Shown piece after piece: positions 17,525-29,700 of a DNA stretch of 64,000 bases (position 1 is its first letter; the number at the start of each line of letters is the position of its first letter). A program made the translations under genes and the position numbers. Source of the DNA: Gammaproteobacteria bacterium RIFOXYD12_FULL_61_37 (GTDB lineage: Bacteria; Pseudomonadota; Gammaproteobacteria; Chromatiales; Chromatiaceae); the NCBI GenBank assembly GCA_001801995.1, contig MGZB01000001.1, positions 124,001-188,000 of the forward strand. Direction: 5' to 3'. The notes beneath the pieces are model-generated. The model was not told the origin of the DNA, made no database searches, and worked only from the letters and a program-made list of their open reading frames with translations.

Positions 17525-18387
17525 GCCAGGGACTCCATGCAGACAGCCAGGGAATCGCCCCAATGGGGCAGACGCAGACCCAATGCCTGAAAGAGCTTGT
17601 CCGCATTCATACGCGAATTGGCGGGGCGCTGGGCGGGGGTTGGATAGTTCGCACTGGGGATTGCCTCCAGGCGGCAATCAAGACCCTCCATTTTCTTGAT
17701 GGCCGAGGCGAAGCCGAACCAATTGGTCTCACCCTCGGGCGAGAGGTGGTAAATCCCCTTGACGGACTCGGCGAATCCCGGCTCCCGCAGCAGGCGGTAA
17801 ACGGCAAAGGCGGCCACCTGGGCGATGTCCCGCGACCAGGTGGGCGCCCCCCATTGGTCATCGACGACCCGCAGTTCGTCCCTCTCCGCCATCAGCCGCC
17901 GCATGGTTAGAAGGAAATTCCGCCCCCGCGCCCCGTAGACCCAGCTTACCCGCAGGATGAAGGGCGCCCAGGCGGTTTCCATGAGGGCCAAATCGCCCGC
18001 CAGCTTGGATTGGCCGTAGACATTGAGGGGGTTCGGCCTGTCCTCTTCCTCATAGGGTTCGGGCTTGGTCCCGTCGAAAACGTAGTCGGTGGAGAAATGG
18101 ACCACCGGCACGGCATGCCGGGCGCTCCAGTCCGCCAGCGTGGCGGGCAATTCCGCGTTCAGCCGCCGGGCATCGGCCGGTTCCTGCTCAGCCCGGTCCA
18201 CAGCGGTATAGGCGGCGGCATTGACGATGATTTGCGGCACCTGGGCATCGAGGAAACGCCTGACATCGTCCAGGTCCGCCAGATCCAGATCATTCCTTGT
18301 GACAGCCATGACCCGGTCCAGGGGGGCCAGGGTCCGGCACAGTTCCCAGCCCACCTGACCGTTGGCGCCCAGCAGCAGAATGGTCAT
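17521..18387 (-). CDS. rfbD: dTDP-4-dehydrorhamnose reductase
   Basis: A 288-residue NAD(P)H-dependent reductase that makes dTDP-L-rhamnose, the last step of that pathway. Motifs are GANGQVGWELCRTL (nucleotide binding), VNAAAYTAVDRAE, HFSTDYVFDG and YGQSKLAGD with the catalytic Tyr-Lys pair, then RVSWVYG. It overlaps rfbC by 4 bases upstream and galE by 4 bases downstream, which implies translational coupling. Confidence 0.95.
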   Translation of the reverse strand: MTILLLGANGQVGWELCRTLAPLDRVMAVTRNDLDLADLDDVRRFLDAQVPQIIVNAAAYTAVDRAEQEPADARRLNAELPATLADWSARHAVPVVHFSTDYVFDGTKPEPYEEEDRPNPLNVYGQSKLAGDLALMETAWAPFILRVSWVYGARGRNFLLTMRRLMAERDELRVVDDQWGAPTWSRDIAQVAAFAVYRLLREPGFAESVKGIYHLSPEGETNWFGFASAIKKMEGLDCRLEAIPSANYPTPAQRPANSRMNADKLFQALGLRLPHWGDSLAVCMESLA

Positions 18388-18940
18388 TCGGTGAATTCCG
18401 GCAGCCGATCCAGGGGGATCTCCGCCAGGACCGGCGCCACCCTGTCCTTTGGCGAGAGGGCAGGCGCCCCCGCCAGGGGCCAGGCAATGCCCAGGGCTGG
18501 GTCATCCCAGCGGACGGCGAACTGGGTCTCGGGGTGGTAATAATCGGTGCATTTGTAACCGAAGATCGCCTCCTCGCTCATGACATAGTATCCATGGGCG
18601 AAACCGGGGGGGATGTAGAATTGGACGGGGTCCTCTGCGTCGAGGATCACCGTCTGGTGGCGTCCGAAGGTGGGCGAGCCCCGCCGCGCATCGACGGCCA
18701 CATCGAAGACCTTCCCCGTGAAGACCTGTACCAGCTTGCCCTGCCCATAAGGGTGCTGAATGTGCAGCCCCCGCAGGACGCCCTGCTGCGACTTTGCCAG
18801 GTTGTCCTGGACAAAGGCCGCCTCGGGGCCGAGTTCGACATAGGATTGCTGACGCCATGTCTCCATGAACCAGCCGCGCGAGTCACCATGGCGCGCGGGG
18901 CGAATGATCCGCAGACCGGGCAGTTGGCCAGGCTCGATCC

Positions 18941-18944
<4 letters not shown>
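18384..18944 (-). CDS. rfbC: dTDP-4-dehydrorhamnose 3,5-epimerase
   Basis: A 186-residue cupin-fold epimerase acting between RfbB and RfbD in dTDP-L-rhamnose synthesis. Characteristic segments are [30 protein letters not shown] (catalytic His region), [29 protein letters not shown] and [12 protein letters not shown]. It overlaps rfbA by 4 bases and rfbD by 4 bases. Confidence 0.96.
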
Positions 18945-19822
<878 letters not shown>

Positions 19823-19917
19823 GATTTCCTTAGCTTGACGAAAAATCTCAGCAACGATCTTGGGGCTGGGTTTTCAGCGCCCTTACCGGATACGAGAAAA
19901 CCGAATGCTTACCAGGT

Positions 19918-21180
19918 TCAACGGAGCATTCGCGTCACCAGCGCCATCAGTTTTTCCCTGGCCCCTTTGTTCCTCGCAACCAGCGTTCTTCCTTTTTCAC
20001 CTACCCGGCTCCGCTCCCCGGCGTTGTTGAGCCAGCGGATCATGATGCTTGCCAGCGACTCGGCACTGTCGATCTCCACCGCTGCGCCCTGCTCCAGGAA
20101 CATCCGGCTGATGGTGGCAAAATTGAACATGTGGGGGCCGAAGGTCACCGGCATTCCCATGGCAGCTGCCTCCAGAAAATTATGGCCCCCGAATTTCATA
20201 AGGCTACCACCAAAAAAGGCCACGTCCGAGGCCGCCAGCAACAGGGACATCTCACCCATGCTGTCGCCCAGGTAGATCTCAGTGCGCGGGGCGCAAGCCT
20301 CCCGGTCGGATCGTCTCACCAGGGAAAAACCTTGCCGCTTGCAGAGCTGGGCCACGTTGTTAAAGCGCTCGGGATGCCTCGGCACCAGCAACAAGAGCGC
20401 GCCGGGAATGGCTCGCAGGATGCGCCGGTGCGCCTTCAGGATCGGCTCTTCCTCGCCGTCCCTGGTGCTGGCGGCGATCCAGACCGGCCGATGTCCGAAC
20501 CCTCGCCGGATGACTTCTGCCTGTTCAAAGAGACTGGCCGGGAGCCGCACATCGAACTTAAGGCTTCCCGTGATCGCTACCCTTTCCGGAGGAACCCCCA
20601 GCGCGCGGAAGCGTTCGGCATCCTCCTCGGACTGTGCCGCAACATGATCTATGCCCGCGAAGACCGCCCTGGCGAAAGAACCGAGACGGGAATAGCCTCT
20701 GGCCGATTTGGCGGACAGGCGGGCATTGGCCAGCAGGGTGGGAACCCCCCGTGACGCGCACTCGCCCAGGAGGTTAGGCCAGATTTCCGTTTCCATCATC
20801 AGCAGCATGGCGGGTTTGGCCTGATCGAGAAAACGGCGGACGGCGAACGGCAGGTCGAGCGGGAAATAGCAGTGAATGACCGCATCGCCGAACAATTTTG
20901 CGACATGGTCGGCGCCAGTCGGGGTGGTGGTGGTAACCAAGAGGGTGCGTTCGGGGAAATCCGTCTGCAATTGCCGGATCAGTGGCTCCGCAGCCTGGGA
21001 TTCGCCGACGGATACGGCGTGAATCCAGATGGCCCCGGTGGGAAGCCCAACGTTGCAATAGCCCAGCCGCTCCCGCCAGCGCATGCGGTAGGCGGGGTTG
21101 CGGCGGCTGCGCCACAGCAGGCGCAAGAAGACCAGCGGCAGGGCTGCGTAAAAAAGGAGCGTATAGAGACGCCGGATCAT
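19918..21180 (-). CDS. waaA: 3-deoxy-D-manno-octulosonic acid (Kdo) transferase
   Basis: A 420-residue GT-B glycosyltransferase that adds Kdo to lipid IVA at the inner membrane. It starts with one membrane anchor (RRLYTLLFYAALPLVFLRLL). Family landmarks are the acceptor-site glutamate region IWIHAVSVGESQAAEPL, LVTTTTPTGADHV, LLMMETEIWPNLL, GSLKFD, ASTRDGEEEPIL and PRHPERF, and the end FGGHNFLEAAAMGMPVTFGPH. The frame is open to 21285, but the ATG at 21180 overlaps the preceding stop as ATGA and starts right at the anchor. Unusually, it is the last gene of a unit with two oxidoreductases. Confidence 0.95.
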   Translation of the reverse strand: MIRRLYTLLFYAALPLVFLRLLWRSRRNPAYRMRWRERLGYCNVGLPTGAIWIHAVSVGESQAAEPLIRQLQTDFPERTLLVTTTTPTGADHVAKLFGDAVIHCYFPLDLPFAVRRFLDQAKPAMLLMMETEIWPNLLGECASRGVPTLLANARLSAKSARGYSRLGSFARAVFAGIDHVAAQSEEDAERFRALGVPPERVAITGSLKFDVRLPASLFEQAEVIRRGFGHRPVWIAASTRDGEEEPILKAHRRILRAIPGALLLLVPRHPERFNNVAQLCKRQGFSLVRRSDREACAPRTEIYLGDSMGEMSLLLAASDVAFFGGSLMKFGGHNFLEAAAMGMPVTFGPHMFNFATISRMFLEQGAAVEIDSAESLASIMIRWLNNAGERSRVGEKGRTLVARNKGAREKLMALVTRMLR

Positions 21181-21956
21181 TGGGTAAGGGCCGCTTCGAC
21201 CGCCGAGACGTTGCCCCGAAGATGCGTGGGGTCGATGGTGCCGACGATCATGCCGGTCACGCCCGGTTGTGAGAAGACGAAACACATCGAATCGATCACG
21301 CCTTCTTCGCTGGCGATGTGGCCGCTTTGCAGCCCCTTCTTGATCAGGACACCCTTGCTCAATCGCTCGGCCGCGTGCAGGACCGGCAATTCATCGTTGT
21401 AAGAAAGATTGCAGGTGGCCATGACAACATCCATCCGTTCGACCGTCATCAGCCCGCCTTCGACCGTCTTGCTGGACATGCCGTGGGCACGGATCAGGCC
21501 TCGCTCCTTCAGCCGGTCGAGGGCATCCGCTGCCCCCTCTTGTTGCAGGATGCGGAGATCGTTCCCGTCCGAATGGATCAATACCAGGTCCAGATAGTCA
21601 CTTTTCAGGCTTCGCAGGCTTTCCTCCACCGAGCGGACCGTGGTCTCGTAGCCGAAATCGAAACGCGACTCGCCGTGCTCGAAGAACTCACCCACCTTAG
21701 AGACGATCACCCAGTCATGGCGTGAACCGGGTAGCAGTTTTCCCAGGCGCTCCTGACTGCTGCCATAGGCGGGGGCCGTGTCCAGCATATTGATGCCCAA
21801 GTCACGCGCCAGGGCCAACAGGTCGCGCACGGTCGCGTCATCGGGAATGGTAAAGGGGCGCGGATATTTCACCTGCTGGTTGCGGCCGAACTTCACCGTC
21901 CCCAGTCCGAGGGGGCTGACGGCCATGCCGGTCGCGCCAAGGGGCCTCAGATCCAT
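21177..21956 (-). CDS. Aldo/keto reductase family protein
   Basis: A 259-residue NAD(P)-dependent oxidoreductase with a TIM-barrel AKR pattern. The tetrad is recognisable: Asp and Tyr in NMLDTAPAYGSS, Lys in VIVSKVG and His in LVLIHSDG. Substrate unknown. It is somewhat shorter than typical AKRs (about 300 residues) in the C-terminal loop region, where cofactor and substrate loops lie. The longer frame to 22109 is set aside because the ATG at 21956 begins the conserved start (LRPLGATGMAVSPLGLGTVKFG). It overlaps the FAD enzyme gene by 10 bases and waaA by 4. Confidence 0.88.
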   Translation of the reverse strand: MDLRPLGATGMAVSPLGLGTVKFGRNQQVKYPRPFTIPDDATVRDLLALARDLGINMLDTAPAYGSSQERLGKLLPGSRHDWVIVSKVGEFFEHGESRFDFGYETTVRSVEESLRSLKSDYLDLVLIHSDGNDLRILQQEGAADALDRLKERGLIRAHGMSSKTVEGGLMTVERMDVVMATCNLSYNDELPVLHAAERLSKGVLIKKGLQSGHIASEEGVIDSMCFVFSQPGVTGMIVGTIDPTHLRGNVSAVEAALTQ

Positions 21957-23122
21957 CGTTGCGCCCGCTCCCAGGGTGGTGCGGCCTGAGCAGCTGGCGG
22001 AAGGGGAATATGCGCCGTATCCGAGCCCCTGGGCGCAATGCCTTGGTCCTCCAGGGTGGTGAGGAGCCGATCCGCGAGCAAGGGGGCAAAGGCCAGCTTG
22101 GTCGGCCAAAGGGTAATCAGACCTTCCGCCGCATCAAGAAAGCTGCTGTCCGGACGCTTGCCGCCCGGCTGCTCCGGTTCCGCACGATCCACCCGGAAAC
22201 TGGACCACTCCACAGCGGTGAAGTCCACCCAAGGCAATACCACTGCCAGCTCCCGCCGGCCAGCCTCGATTTGCTCCTCGAATCCCCTGGTGACGCCCGA
22301 CTCCGCCGGTTGCCCACCCAGATACCAGACGACTCGCCCCTCTTCGTCCCGATGGCTGGTGATCGTGAGGCGCGGATTGGCGCTGGCGCCCAGACAATGC
22401 CCATAGAGCAGGGGCAGCCGGCCACGGGCCATCAGCATGTGCAGGGGACGAAGCTGCATGGCGGGGGTCGAACGACCGAATCGCCGCAACAAGGCTTCGT
22501 TGCCCGCTCCCGCACATAGCACGATGGATTGGCCGTGCAGTTCGGTCCCCTCTTGCAGGCGGATACCCTTCCCCCCCGGCAGCGGTTCCCATGCCTGTTC
22601 CGCCAGATGAAAACAGCGGTGGCGGGCCTGTACAGACAGCACCTCAATCAGAGAGGGAATGTCCAGTACAGGTTCATCCAACCGGTAGAGCCTGCCCCTG
22701 AAATCCTGGGTTTGGAACAGGGCGGGAGCCTCGGCGGCATCCAGTGCGCGCATCCGGCTCTGCATAAGCTTGCCGGCGAAGAACCCCGCCAGCTTGGATG
22801 CAAGTCCCTCGGTGGACCAGAGATACTGATGTTCGGCGCTGATCCTTACGGCGCTCAGATCGAGCTCGCCATGACCTGTCAGGCAGGCCCGCCAGCGTCC
22901 CGGCATGGCGCCGATCGCCTTGGCCGAATCGCTGAGCGCCCCGCTCAGGGCATATTTTGTTCCACCGTGGATGATGCCCTGGGAAGAGAGGGTCTGTACG
23001 CCGCCCAACCCAGCCGATTCCAGCAGTACAGCCGAATAGCCGGACTGAAGTAGGCGATTCAAGGCCCAGAGACCGGCGATGCCTCCGCCGAAGAGGATGA
23101 TGTCGGTTTGGATTCGCGCCAC
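21947..23122 (-). CDS. FAD-dependent oxidoreductase (DAO superfamily)
   Basis: A 391-residue flavoprotein with the N-terminal FAD-binding Rossmann motif FGGGIAGLWALNRLL (residues 11-25) and the early loop QTLSSQGIIHGGTKYAL, reminiscent of glycerol-3-phosphate or amino-acid oxidase-like enzymes of the DAO fold. No signal peptide or membrane segment is seen. Substrate unknown. It is the first gene of a three-gene unit with an aldo/keto reductase and waaA. A role in modifying a glycolipid or recycling a metabolite is conceivable but unsupported. Confidence 0.82.
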   Translation of the reverse strand: MARIQTDIILFGGGIAGLWALNRLLQSGYSAVLLESAGLGGVQTLSSQGIIHGGTKYALSGALSDSAKAIGAMPGRWRACLTGHGELDLSAVRISAEHQYLWSTEGLASKLAGFFAGKLMQSRMRALDAAEAPALFQTQDFRGRLYRLDEPVLDIPSLIEVLSVQARHRCFHLAEQAWEPLPGGKGIRLQEGTELHGQSIVLCAGAGNEALLRRFGRSTPAMQLRPLHMLMARGRLPLLYGHCLGASANPRLTITSHRDEEGRVVWYLGGQPAESGVTRGFEEQIEAGRRELAVVLPWVDFTAVEWSSFRVDRAEPEQPGGKRPDSSFLDAAEGLITLWPTKLAFAPLLADRLLTTLEDQGIAPRGSDTAHIPLPPAAQAAPPWERAQRWI

Positions 23123-23254
23123 TGAAGCCTGGGCTCTCTATGATGTTGAGTCGATTGGGAGCGCCAATGGTATCACGGAGAGCCCATGGGCCCGAAGAAG
23201 GGGCCGGGTGCGGGGCAGATTTGGGGAATGCGCACATCCCTGTGCATGGAATCC

Positions 23255-23545
23255 CTATTTTTTCGGGGCTTCGGTTTTCGCGTCACTCAGAAGGATATCG
23301 TCCCGATTCTTTTTCAGAATGGCGGGGCCTATACCCTTGACCTTGAGCAGGTCGTCAACCGATTTGAAGGCGCCGTTGGCCTGCCGGTAGTCCACAATCG
23401 CCTTGGCCTTGGCCGGTCCCACGCCCTTCAGGGCCTGGGAAATGGCTCCGGCATCGGCGCTATTGACATTGACCGGCGCAGCATTGGCGATCTGAAGGAA
23501 CAGCGAAGAGAGTAAAAACAGAAAAATTGAGACCCACTTTTTCAA
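23255..23545 (-). CDS. ComEA-like helix-hairpin-helix protein
   Basis: A 96-residue secreted or periplasmic protein: signal peptide (residues 1-22, ending ANA), then VNVNSADAGAISQALKGVG with two helix-hairpin-helix motifs (GVGPAKAKAIVDYRQ and VKGIGPAILKKN). This is the ComEA/YbaV type, which binds double-stranded DNA and in naturally competent species helps DNA uptake across the periplasm. A good AAGGAGC ribosome site lies 7 bases before the ATG. It is a single gene, divergent from the alpha-2-macroglobulin gene. No other competence gene is nearby. Confidence 0.9.
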   Translation of the reverse strand: MKKWVSIFLFLLSSLFLQIANAAPVNVNSADAGAISQALKGVGPAKAKAIVDYRQANGAFKSVDDLLKVKGIGPAILKKNRDDILLSDAKTEAPKK

Positions 23546-23617
23546 GAGATAGCTCCTTGTGGAGTTGAAAGAAGACTCAACAATACATGTGAATGCGATA
23601 TCTTTTCTATCCGAATC

Positions 23618-23645
23618 TTCTGAAAAATTTGTCAGAAATTTCTGA
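23618..23645. promoter_or_regulatory. Cluster of TTCTGA/TCAGAA half-sites, possible operator
   Basis: TTCTGA at 23618-23623, TCAGAA at 23632-23637 and TTCTGA at 23640-23645 occur within 28 bases. The last two form the perfect 14-base palindrome TCAGAAATTTCTGA (23632-23645). They lie in the AT-rich divergent gap between the ComEA-like gene and the alpha-2-macroglobulin gene. The regulator is unknown; the pattern suggests a dimeric repressor or activator site. Confidence 0.4.
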
Positions 23646-23772
23646 AATTTAATCAGCCTCTCTCCAGCCTACCCAGTCCCAGAAAATTTAGGTGAGAAGG
23701 AATCCCCTGTCTGTGCTACAGATTAAGGACTGAATTTCTGCCCGGATTAGCCTGCCCCATAAGGATGTCGTC

Positions 23773-26700
23773 ATGTCGTACCTCAGCCGTCGCCTGCTCC
23801 TTTCGATTGCCTTGCTGCTTTCCATGCCCGCCTTCGCCGCATTCGACAGCGCGGAGTTGCCGTCGTCCGGCGAGCTCAAGATAGAGCGCATCACCCCAGA
23901 AGGGGAAGATGTCCAGCCGGGAAACCAGATCGTCATCGAGTTCAACCGCCCGGTGGTGGCCATCGGCAGGATGGACCGCACGGCGGAAGAGATCCCCGTC
24001 ACCCTCTCGCCAGCCCTGGTCTGCCAGTGGCGCTGGATCAGCACCCGCACCCTGGCCTGCAACCTGGACGACAAGAACGGGATGCGGCCTTCGACCCAGT
24101 ACCAGATGAGGGTCCAGCCGGGCATCAAGACCCTGGACGGGGTGACTATCGCGGAGCCTGTCGAACACCGGTTCATTACCAGCCGTCCCAAGGTGGAGGG
24201 CGTGGATTTCCGAGCCTGGAGGACACCGGTACTACCGGTGTTGCGCGTCTACTGGGATCAGGCCGTTTCCAAGGATTCGGTGCTCCAGCATCTCTATCTC
24301 AAGGATGCCGGGGATAAGCGCATCCCGGTCCAGGTCTCCACCGACAAGGAGAAGCGCATCCTGCCCGCCTGGCTGAGTCTGCCCGGTGAGAAGGCTGCGG
24401 TGGCGACGGCTCAGGATGAGCAGGAGAGCGATGAGGGATTACAGGTGGTGAACGGCGAGGAGTTCCGGCGCGTCTGGATCGTCGAGTCCGCTACGGAACT
24501 GCCCCCGGATCAAAAGATTGGCCTCCACATAGAGCCGGGGTTGAAGCCCGTGGTGGGCGATCAGCCCAGCGTCGAGGCGCGTCTGGTCCAGGAGTTCGAT
24601 ACCTTTCCCGAATTCGGCTTTGCCGGGGTCAGGTGTACCAACAATGCGGGCAACGAGGTGCTGGTCACGGTCGATGAGCCGCAAAAAACTGAGAATTTCT
24701 GCAACCCGCTGAAGGCGGTCTCGCTGGAGTTCAGCTCCCCCGTGTCGCGCAAGATGGTCAAGGAGCATCTGGCTCTCGATCCCCCCCTCGGCGGCAAGGA
24801 GCCGACGGCCGATCCCTGGGGTGATCTGAGCGGAGAGGAGGATCGGGTCGATTTTCCCCACGAATCGGGCAATCGCTACGGGGTCTGGCTGCCCTATGGC
24901 CTGAAGGCTGCCCAAGGATACAAGCTGAGGGTCGATCTAAAGCCGCCGAGCCTCTTGGATCAGGCGAAGTCCCTTTTCGCCGGATCGGAGTCGAAAGAGA
25001 CGGCCCTGAAGGACAGGTTCGGCCGGGGGCTGAAGGCGCCCATCGCTATTTCCTTCACCACCGACCACCGGCTGCCCAATTTCCTGCTGGAATATGAAGC
25101 GGCGGTGCTGGAAAAGAATGTGGACAGCGAGGTCCCTCTCTATGTCAACAATCTGAAAAAATTCGCCTGGACCTTCAACCGACTGACCCTCGACAAGTCT
25201 GTCCAGGGACTGACCCATGAAGTGACGCTGCCGAAGGTGGTGGACATCCAGTACGCCGTGCCCGCCGGGGTCCGCCAAATGTTGGGCCAGAAATCCGGGG
25301 CGATCTGGGGACAGCTCGCGACCACCCCCGAGATCACGGACGAATATATCAACCGCACAATCTTCGCCCAGGTGACGCCCTTCCAGGTGCATCTGAAACT
25401 CGGTCATTTCAATACCCTGGCCTGGGTCACGGACATGGTCACGGGGCTGCCCGTCGCCGACGCCCAGGTCCTGATCTACCAGGACAGCCTGTCGGAGCTG
25501 AACGGCCCTGAAGGAACCGAACAAAGGGTCAAGACCGACGCCTCGGGGCTGGCCATCCTGCCCGGCACCGAGGAGATCGACCCCAATCTGGAGATCAGCC
25601 AGGTCTGGGAACCCACCGCCCCCCGTCTGATGGTGCAAGTCCGCAAGGGCCAGGACATGGCCCTGCTGCCCATCTGGCAATCCTTCGAGATCGATAGCTA
25701 CCGTTCCTCCGGCACCAGCTTCTACCCCAGCAACGAGCGCAAGTTCGGCCACATGCTGGCCTGGGGCACCACCGCCCAGGGGATCTACCATCCGGGCGAT
25801 ACCATCCAGTACAAGCTCTACGTGCGTAACCAGGACAACCAGGCCCTGGTCCCGCCGCCGCTGAAGGGGTATTGGCTGGAGGTGGTCGATCCCACCGGCA
25901 AGGTGGTGAAGAAGGTGCGGGACATCAGCCTGTCGGAATTCGGCGCCGTGGAGGGCGAATTCGACATCGGCAAGAAGGCCGCCGTGGGCTGGTACGACTT
26001 CAATCTCAAGGCCAATTTCACCCAATCGGCCCAGGAAGAAGAGGCCTGCCCCGAGGGCGAGGGCGGCGAGTCCCAGGAGTGCGCCACCCAGGCCGAATTC
26101 AGTTGGACGCCCATGCGCGTCCTGGTCAGCGACTTCACCCCGGCCCCCTTCAAGGTCGATAACCAGTTAAATGGCGACCTCTTCCATCCGGGCGATATGG
26201 TGGAGGCCGAGACCCGTGCCAGCCTGCACTCCGGCGGCCCCTACACCCAGGCCCAGGCGCGGGTGACGGCCATGCTCAGCCCCACGGCCTTCAGCTCCAA
26301 GCACCCCGCCGCCGCTGGTTTCACCTTTGGCGTGGCCCTGGAGTCGAGCGAGGCGCAGCAGCTCTACCAAGTGACCAGTCCGCTGGATGAGAAGGGCGAA
26401 CTCATGACCCGCTTCCCCATCGAGGCCAAGGGGATCTTCCACGGCCGCCTCATGGTAGAGAGCGCGGTGCAGGACGATCGCGGCAAGTCCGTCGCCCATC
26501 AGGCCCAGGCCGATTATGTGGGTGTGGACCGCCTTGCCGGTCTGCGCCTGTCGGAGTGGTTCTACCAGGCCAAGAGCGACATCGCCGCCGATTATCTGGT
26601 GGTGGATGACCGGGGCACGCCGGTACCGGGGGCCGCCGTCACCTTGACCCTGGAACGCAAGGAGCGCACGGCTGCCCGCGTCAAAAGTGCTGGCAATGCC

Positions 26701-29700
26701 TATGTCCCCAATACCGAGGTGACCCTCGTCAAGGAGTCCGAATGCCAGGGCGTCTCGGATGCCACGGCCAAGACCTGCCTGCTCCGGGCGGAAAAGGCGG
26801 GCGACTACAGCCTGAAGGCGACGGTCACAGATACCCAGGGCCGCGTCCAGGTAACCGAGACCCAGCTCTGGGTCTCCGGCAGCGACTATGTCATGTGGGA
26901 TGAGGGCAGCGACGCCTATCTCGACCTAGTCCCGGACAAGGAGGGCTACCACATCGGCGATACCGCCAAGTTCCTGGTGAAGAACCCCTATCCCGGTGCC
27001 CAGGCCCTGGTGACGGTGGAGCGATTCGGCGTCATCGACCGCTTCGTCATGCCCCTCAAAGAGAGCGCTGCGGTCATCGAGCTGCCGATCAAGCCCGATT
27101 ACATGCCGGGCTTCTATCTCTCGGTCGTCGTCACCTCCCCGCGCGTGGAGAAACCCCTGGTCCCCGTGGGACAGGTCGATCTGGGCAAGCCCAGTTTCCG
27201 CATCGGCTATGTCCAGGTTCCGGTCAAGGATGCCTACAAGGAAATCGAGGTCAAGGCCAGCCCGGACAAGGAGAGCTACCGCCCCGGCGACCGGGTCCAT
27301 GTGGGCTTGCAGGCCCAGGCGCGTCACCCCAAGGGTGAGCCCATCGAACTGGCCGTCGCGGTGCTGGACGAGGCGGTGTTCGACCTGATCGCCCAGGGCA
27401 AGGCCTACTACGATCCCTATGGCGGCTTCTACCACCTGGATGACCTGGACCTGCGCAACTACAGCCTGCTGACCCGCCTGATCGGGCGGCAGAAGTTCGA
27501 GAAGAAGGGGGCCAATCCGGGCGGCGACGGCGGCGCTTCGCTGGACATGCGCTCGGTCTTCAAGTTCGTCAGTTACTGGAACCCCTCCCTCAAAACCAAC
27601 GCCGAGGGCAAGGCCGACATCGATTTCGTCGTCCCGGACAACCTCACCGGCTGGCGCGTCCTGGTCTTGGCAACCACCCCCAGCGACCGATTTGGCCTGG
27701 GCCAGGCCAACTTCAAGGTCAACCGGCCCACCGAGGTCCGCCCTGAGATGCCCAATCAGGTCACCGAGGGGGATCGGTTCGAGGCCCGCTTCAGCGTCAT
27801 GAACCGCACCCAGCAGCCGCGTACCCTCAGCGTCAGCCTCAAGGCCGAGGGTGATATTGACAGTGCCTTGCCGGGGCAGATCGAAAAGACCATCAGCCTC
27901 AAGCCCTATGAACGGGCGCTGGTGGCCCTGCCGGTCAAGGCCAAGGCGCTCAAGGAGAGCCGCGAGGCCGAGAAGGGGAATGTCCGCTTCACGGCGGTGG
28001 CGGGCGACGATAGCGACAGGGACGGCATGACCCACGACCTGCCGGTCCACAAGCAACGTTCCCTGGACGTGGCCGCCAACTACGGCACCACCCTGGCGCC
28101 CAAGGTCAGCGAGACCATCGCCTTCCCCAAGGACATCTATCCCGATGTGGGGGCCTTGAGCCTCAGCGTCTCGCCCTCGGTCATCGGCAATCTGGAGGGG
28201 GCCTTCCGCTACATGCGCGGCTACCCCTATACCTGCTGGGAGCAGTTACTGACGCGGGCCACTATGGCGGCCCACTTCAAGTCGCTCAACCCCTACATCT
28301 CTGAACGGCTGAAATGGCCCGGCCATGAAAAACTGCCGGAGCAGACCCTCGCCCAGGCGGCGGAATTCCAGGCCCCCAACGGCGGCATGGCCTACTTCGT
28401 CGCCACCGACGACCGCGCCGATCCCTACCTCAGCGCCTACACGGCCCTGGCCTTCCACTGGCTGAAGCAGGGCGGCCATGCGGTGCCCGAGACGGTCGAG
28501 ACCAAACTGCACGACTATCTGCTGAACTTCCTGCGGCGGGACGAGGCCCCCAGCTTCTACACCAAGGGCATGGCCTCCACCGTGCGGGCCGTGGCCCTGG
28601 CGGCCCTGGCCGAGGCGAAGAAGGTCGATTTCGCCGATCTGGAACGCTACGCCCCCCATGTCAAGGAGATGAGTCTCTTCGGCAAGACCCACTTCGCCTT
28701 GGCGGCACTGCGCATAGACGGCGGCGAGACCCTGACACTGGATACCGCAAAGGCCATCCTCGCCCAGGGCAACGAGACCGGCGGCAAGTTCGTCTTCAAC
28801 GAGACCATCGATGACAGCTACAGCCGCATCCTCCACAGCCCCCTGCGCGAGAACTGCGCCATCCTCGGCCTCTTCACCGCGCTCGGAGAGACCGGGTTCG
28901 GCAGAAACCTGGCGGCTGATCTCCCCTTCAAACTGGTGCGCACCATCACCCAGACTCGCGGAGGGCGCGACCACTGGGAAAACACCCAGGAGAACATGTT
29001 CTGCATGAACGCCCTGGTGGATTACAGCAGTGTCTATGAAACGGAAAGGCCAGAGATGCGGGTCTCCGCCAGCCTTGATCAGACCAAGTTCGGCGAGACC
29101 GCGTTCCAGGCATTCCGCGACTCCCAGGTGACCTTCGAGCGCCCCATCGAGTCCGCCGATGTTGGGCGGACGGCCCTGATGGAGATCGACCGCGAAGGAA
29201 CGGGACGCCTCTACTACGCCACCCGCCTCAGCTACGCCCTGAAGGCCGGGGCCTCGACCGACACCAACGCCGGCATCGAGATCCACCGGGAATACAGCAT
29301 GCAGAAGGACGGCAAATGGGAACTGCTGCCCAAGCCCTACGCCATCCGCCAGGGCGATCTGGTGCGGGTCGATCTCTACGTCTCGGTCCCGGCTGCGCGC
29401 AACTTCGTCGTGGTAGACGACCCCATCCCCGGCGGCTTCGAACCCCTCAACACCGACCTGGCCACCACCTCCAGCGTCGATGCCGGCAAGGGCGCCTTCC
29501 AGGCCGCCGGAGGTTCCCTCTGGTTTAAGTACGGCGACTGGAGCGAATATAGCTTCAGCTTCTGGAGCTTCTACCACAAGGAACTGCTGCACCACGCCGC
29601 CCGCTTCTATGCCGACTACCTGCCCCCCGGCAACTACCACCTCTCCTACATGGCCCAAGCCATCGGCGCCGGCGACTTCGCCGTCATGCCCGCCATGGCC

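Noticed and set aside
28246-29658. A 470-codon open frame antisense to the alpha-2-macroglobulin gene
   Set aside because: Antisense to the conserved thioester domain; Gly/Val/Glu-rich composition without motifs. Shadow frame.
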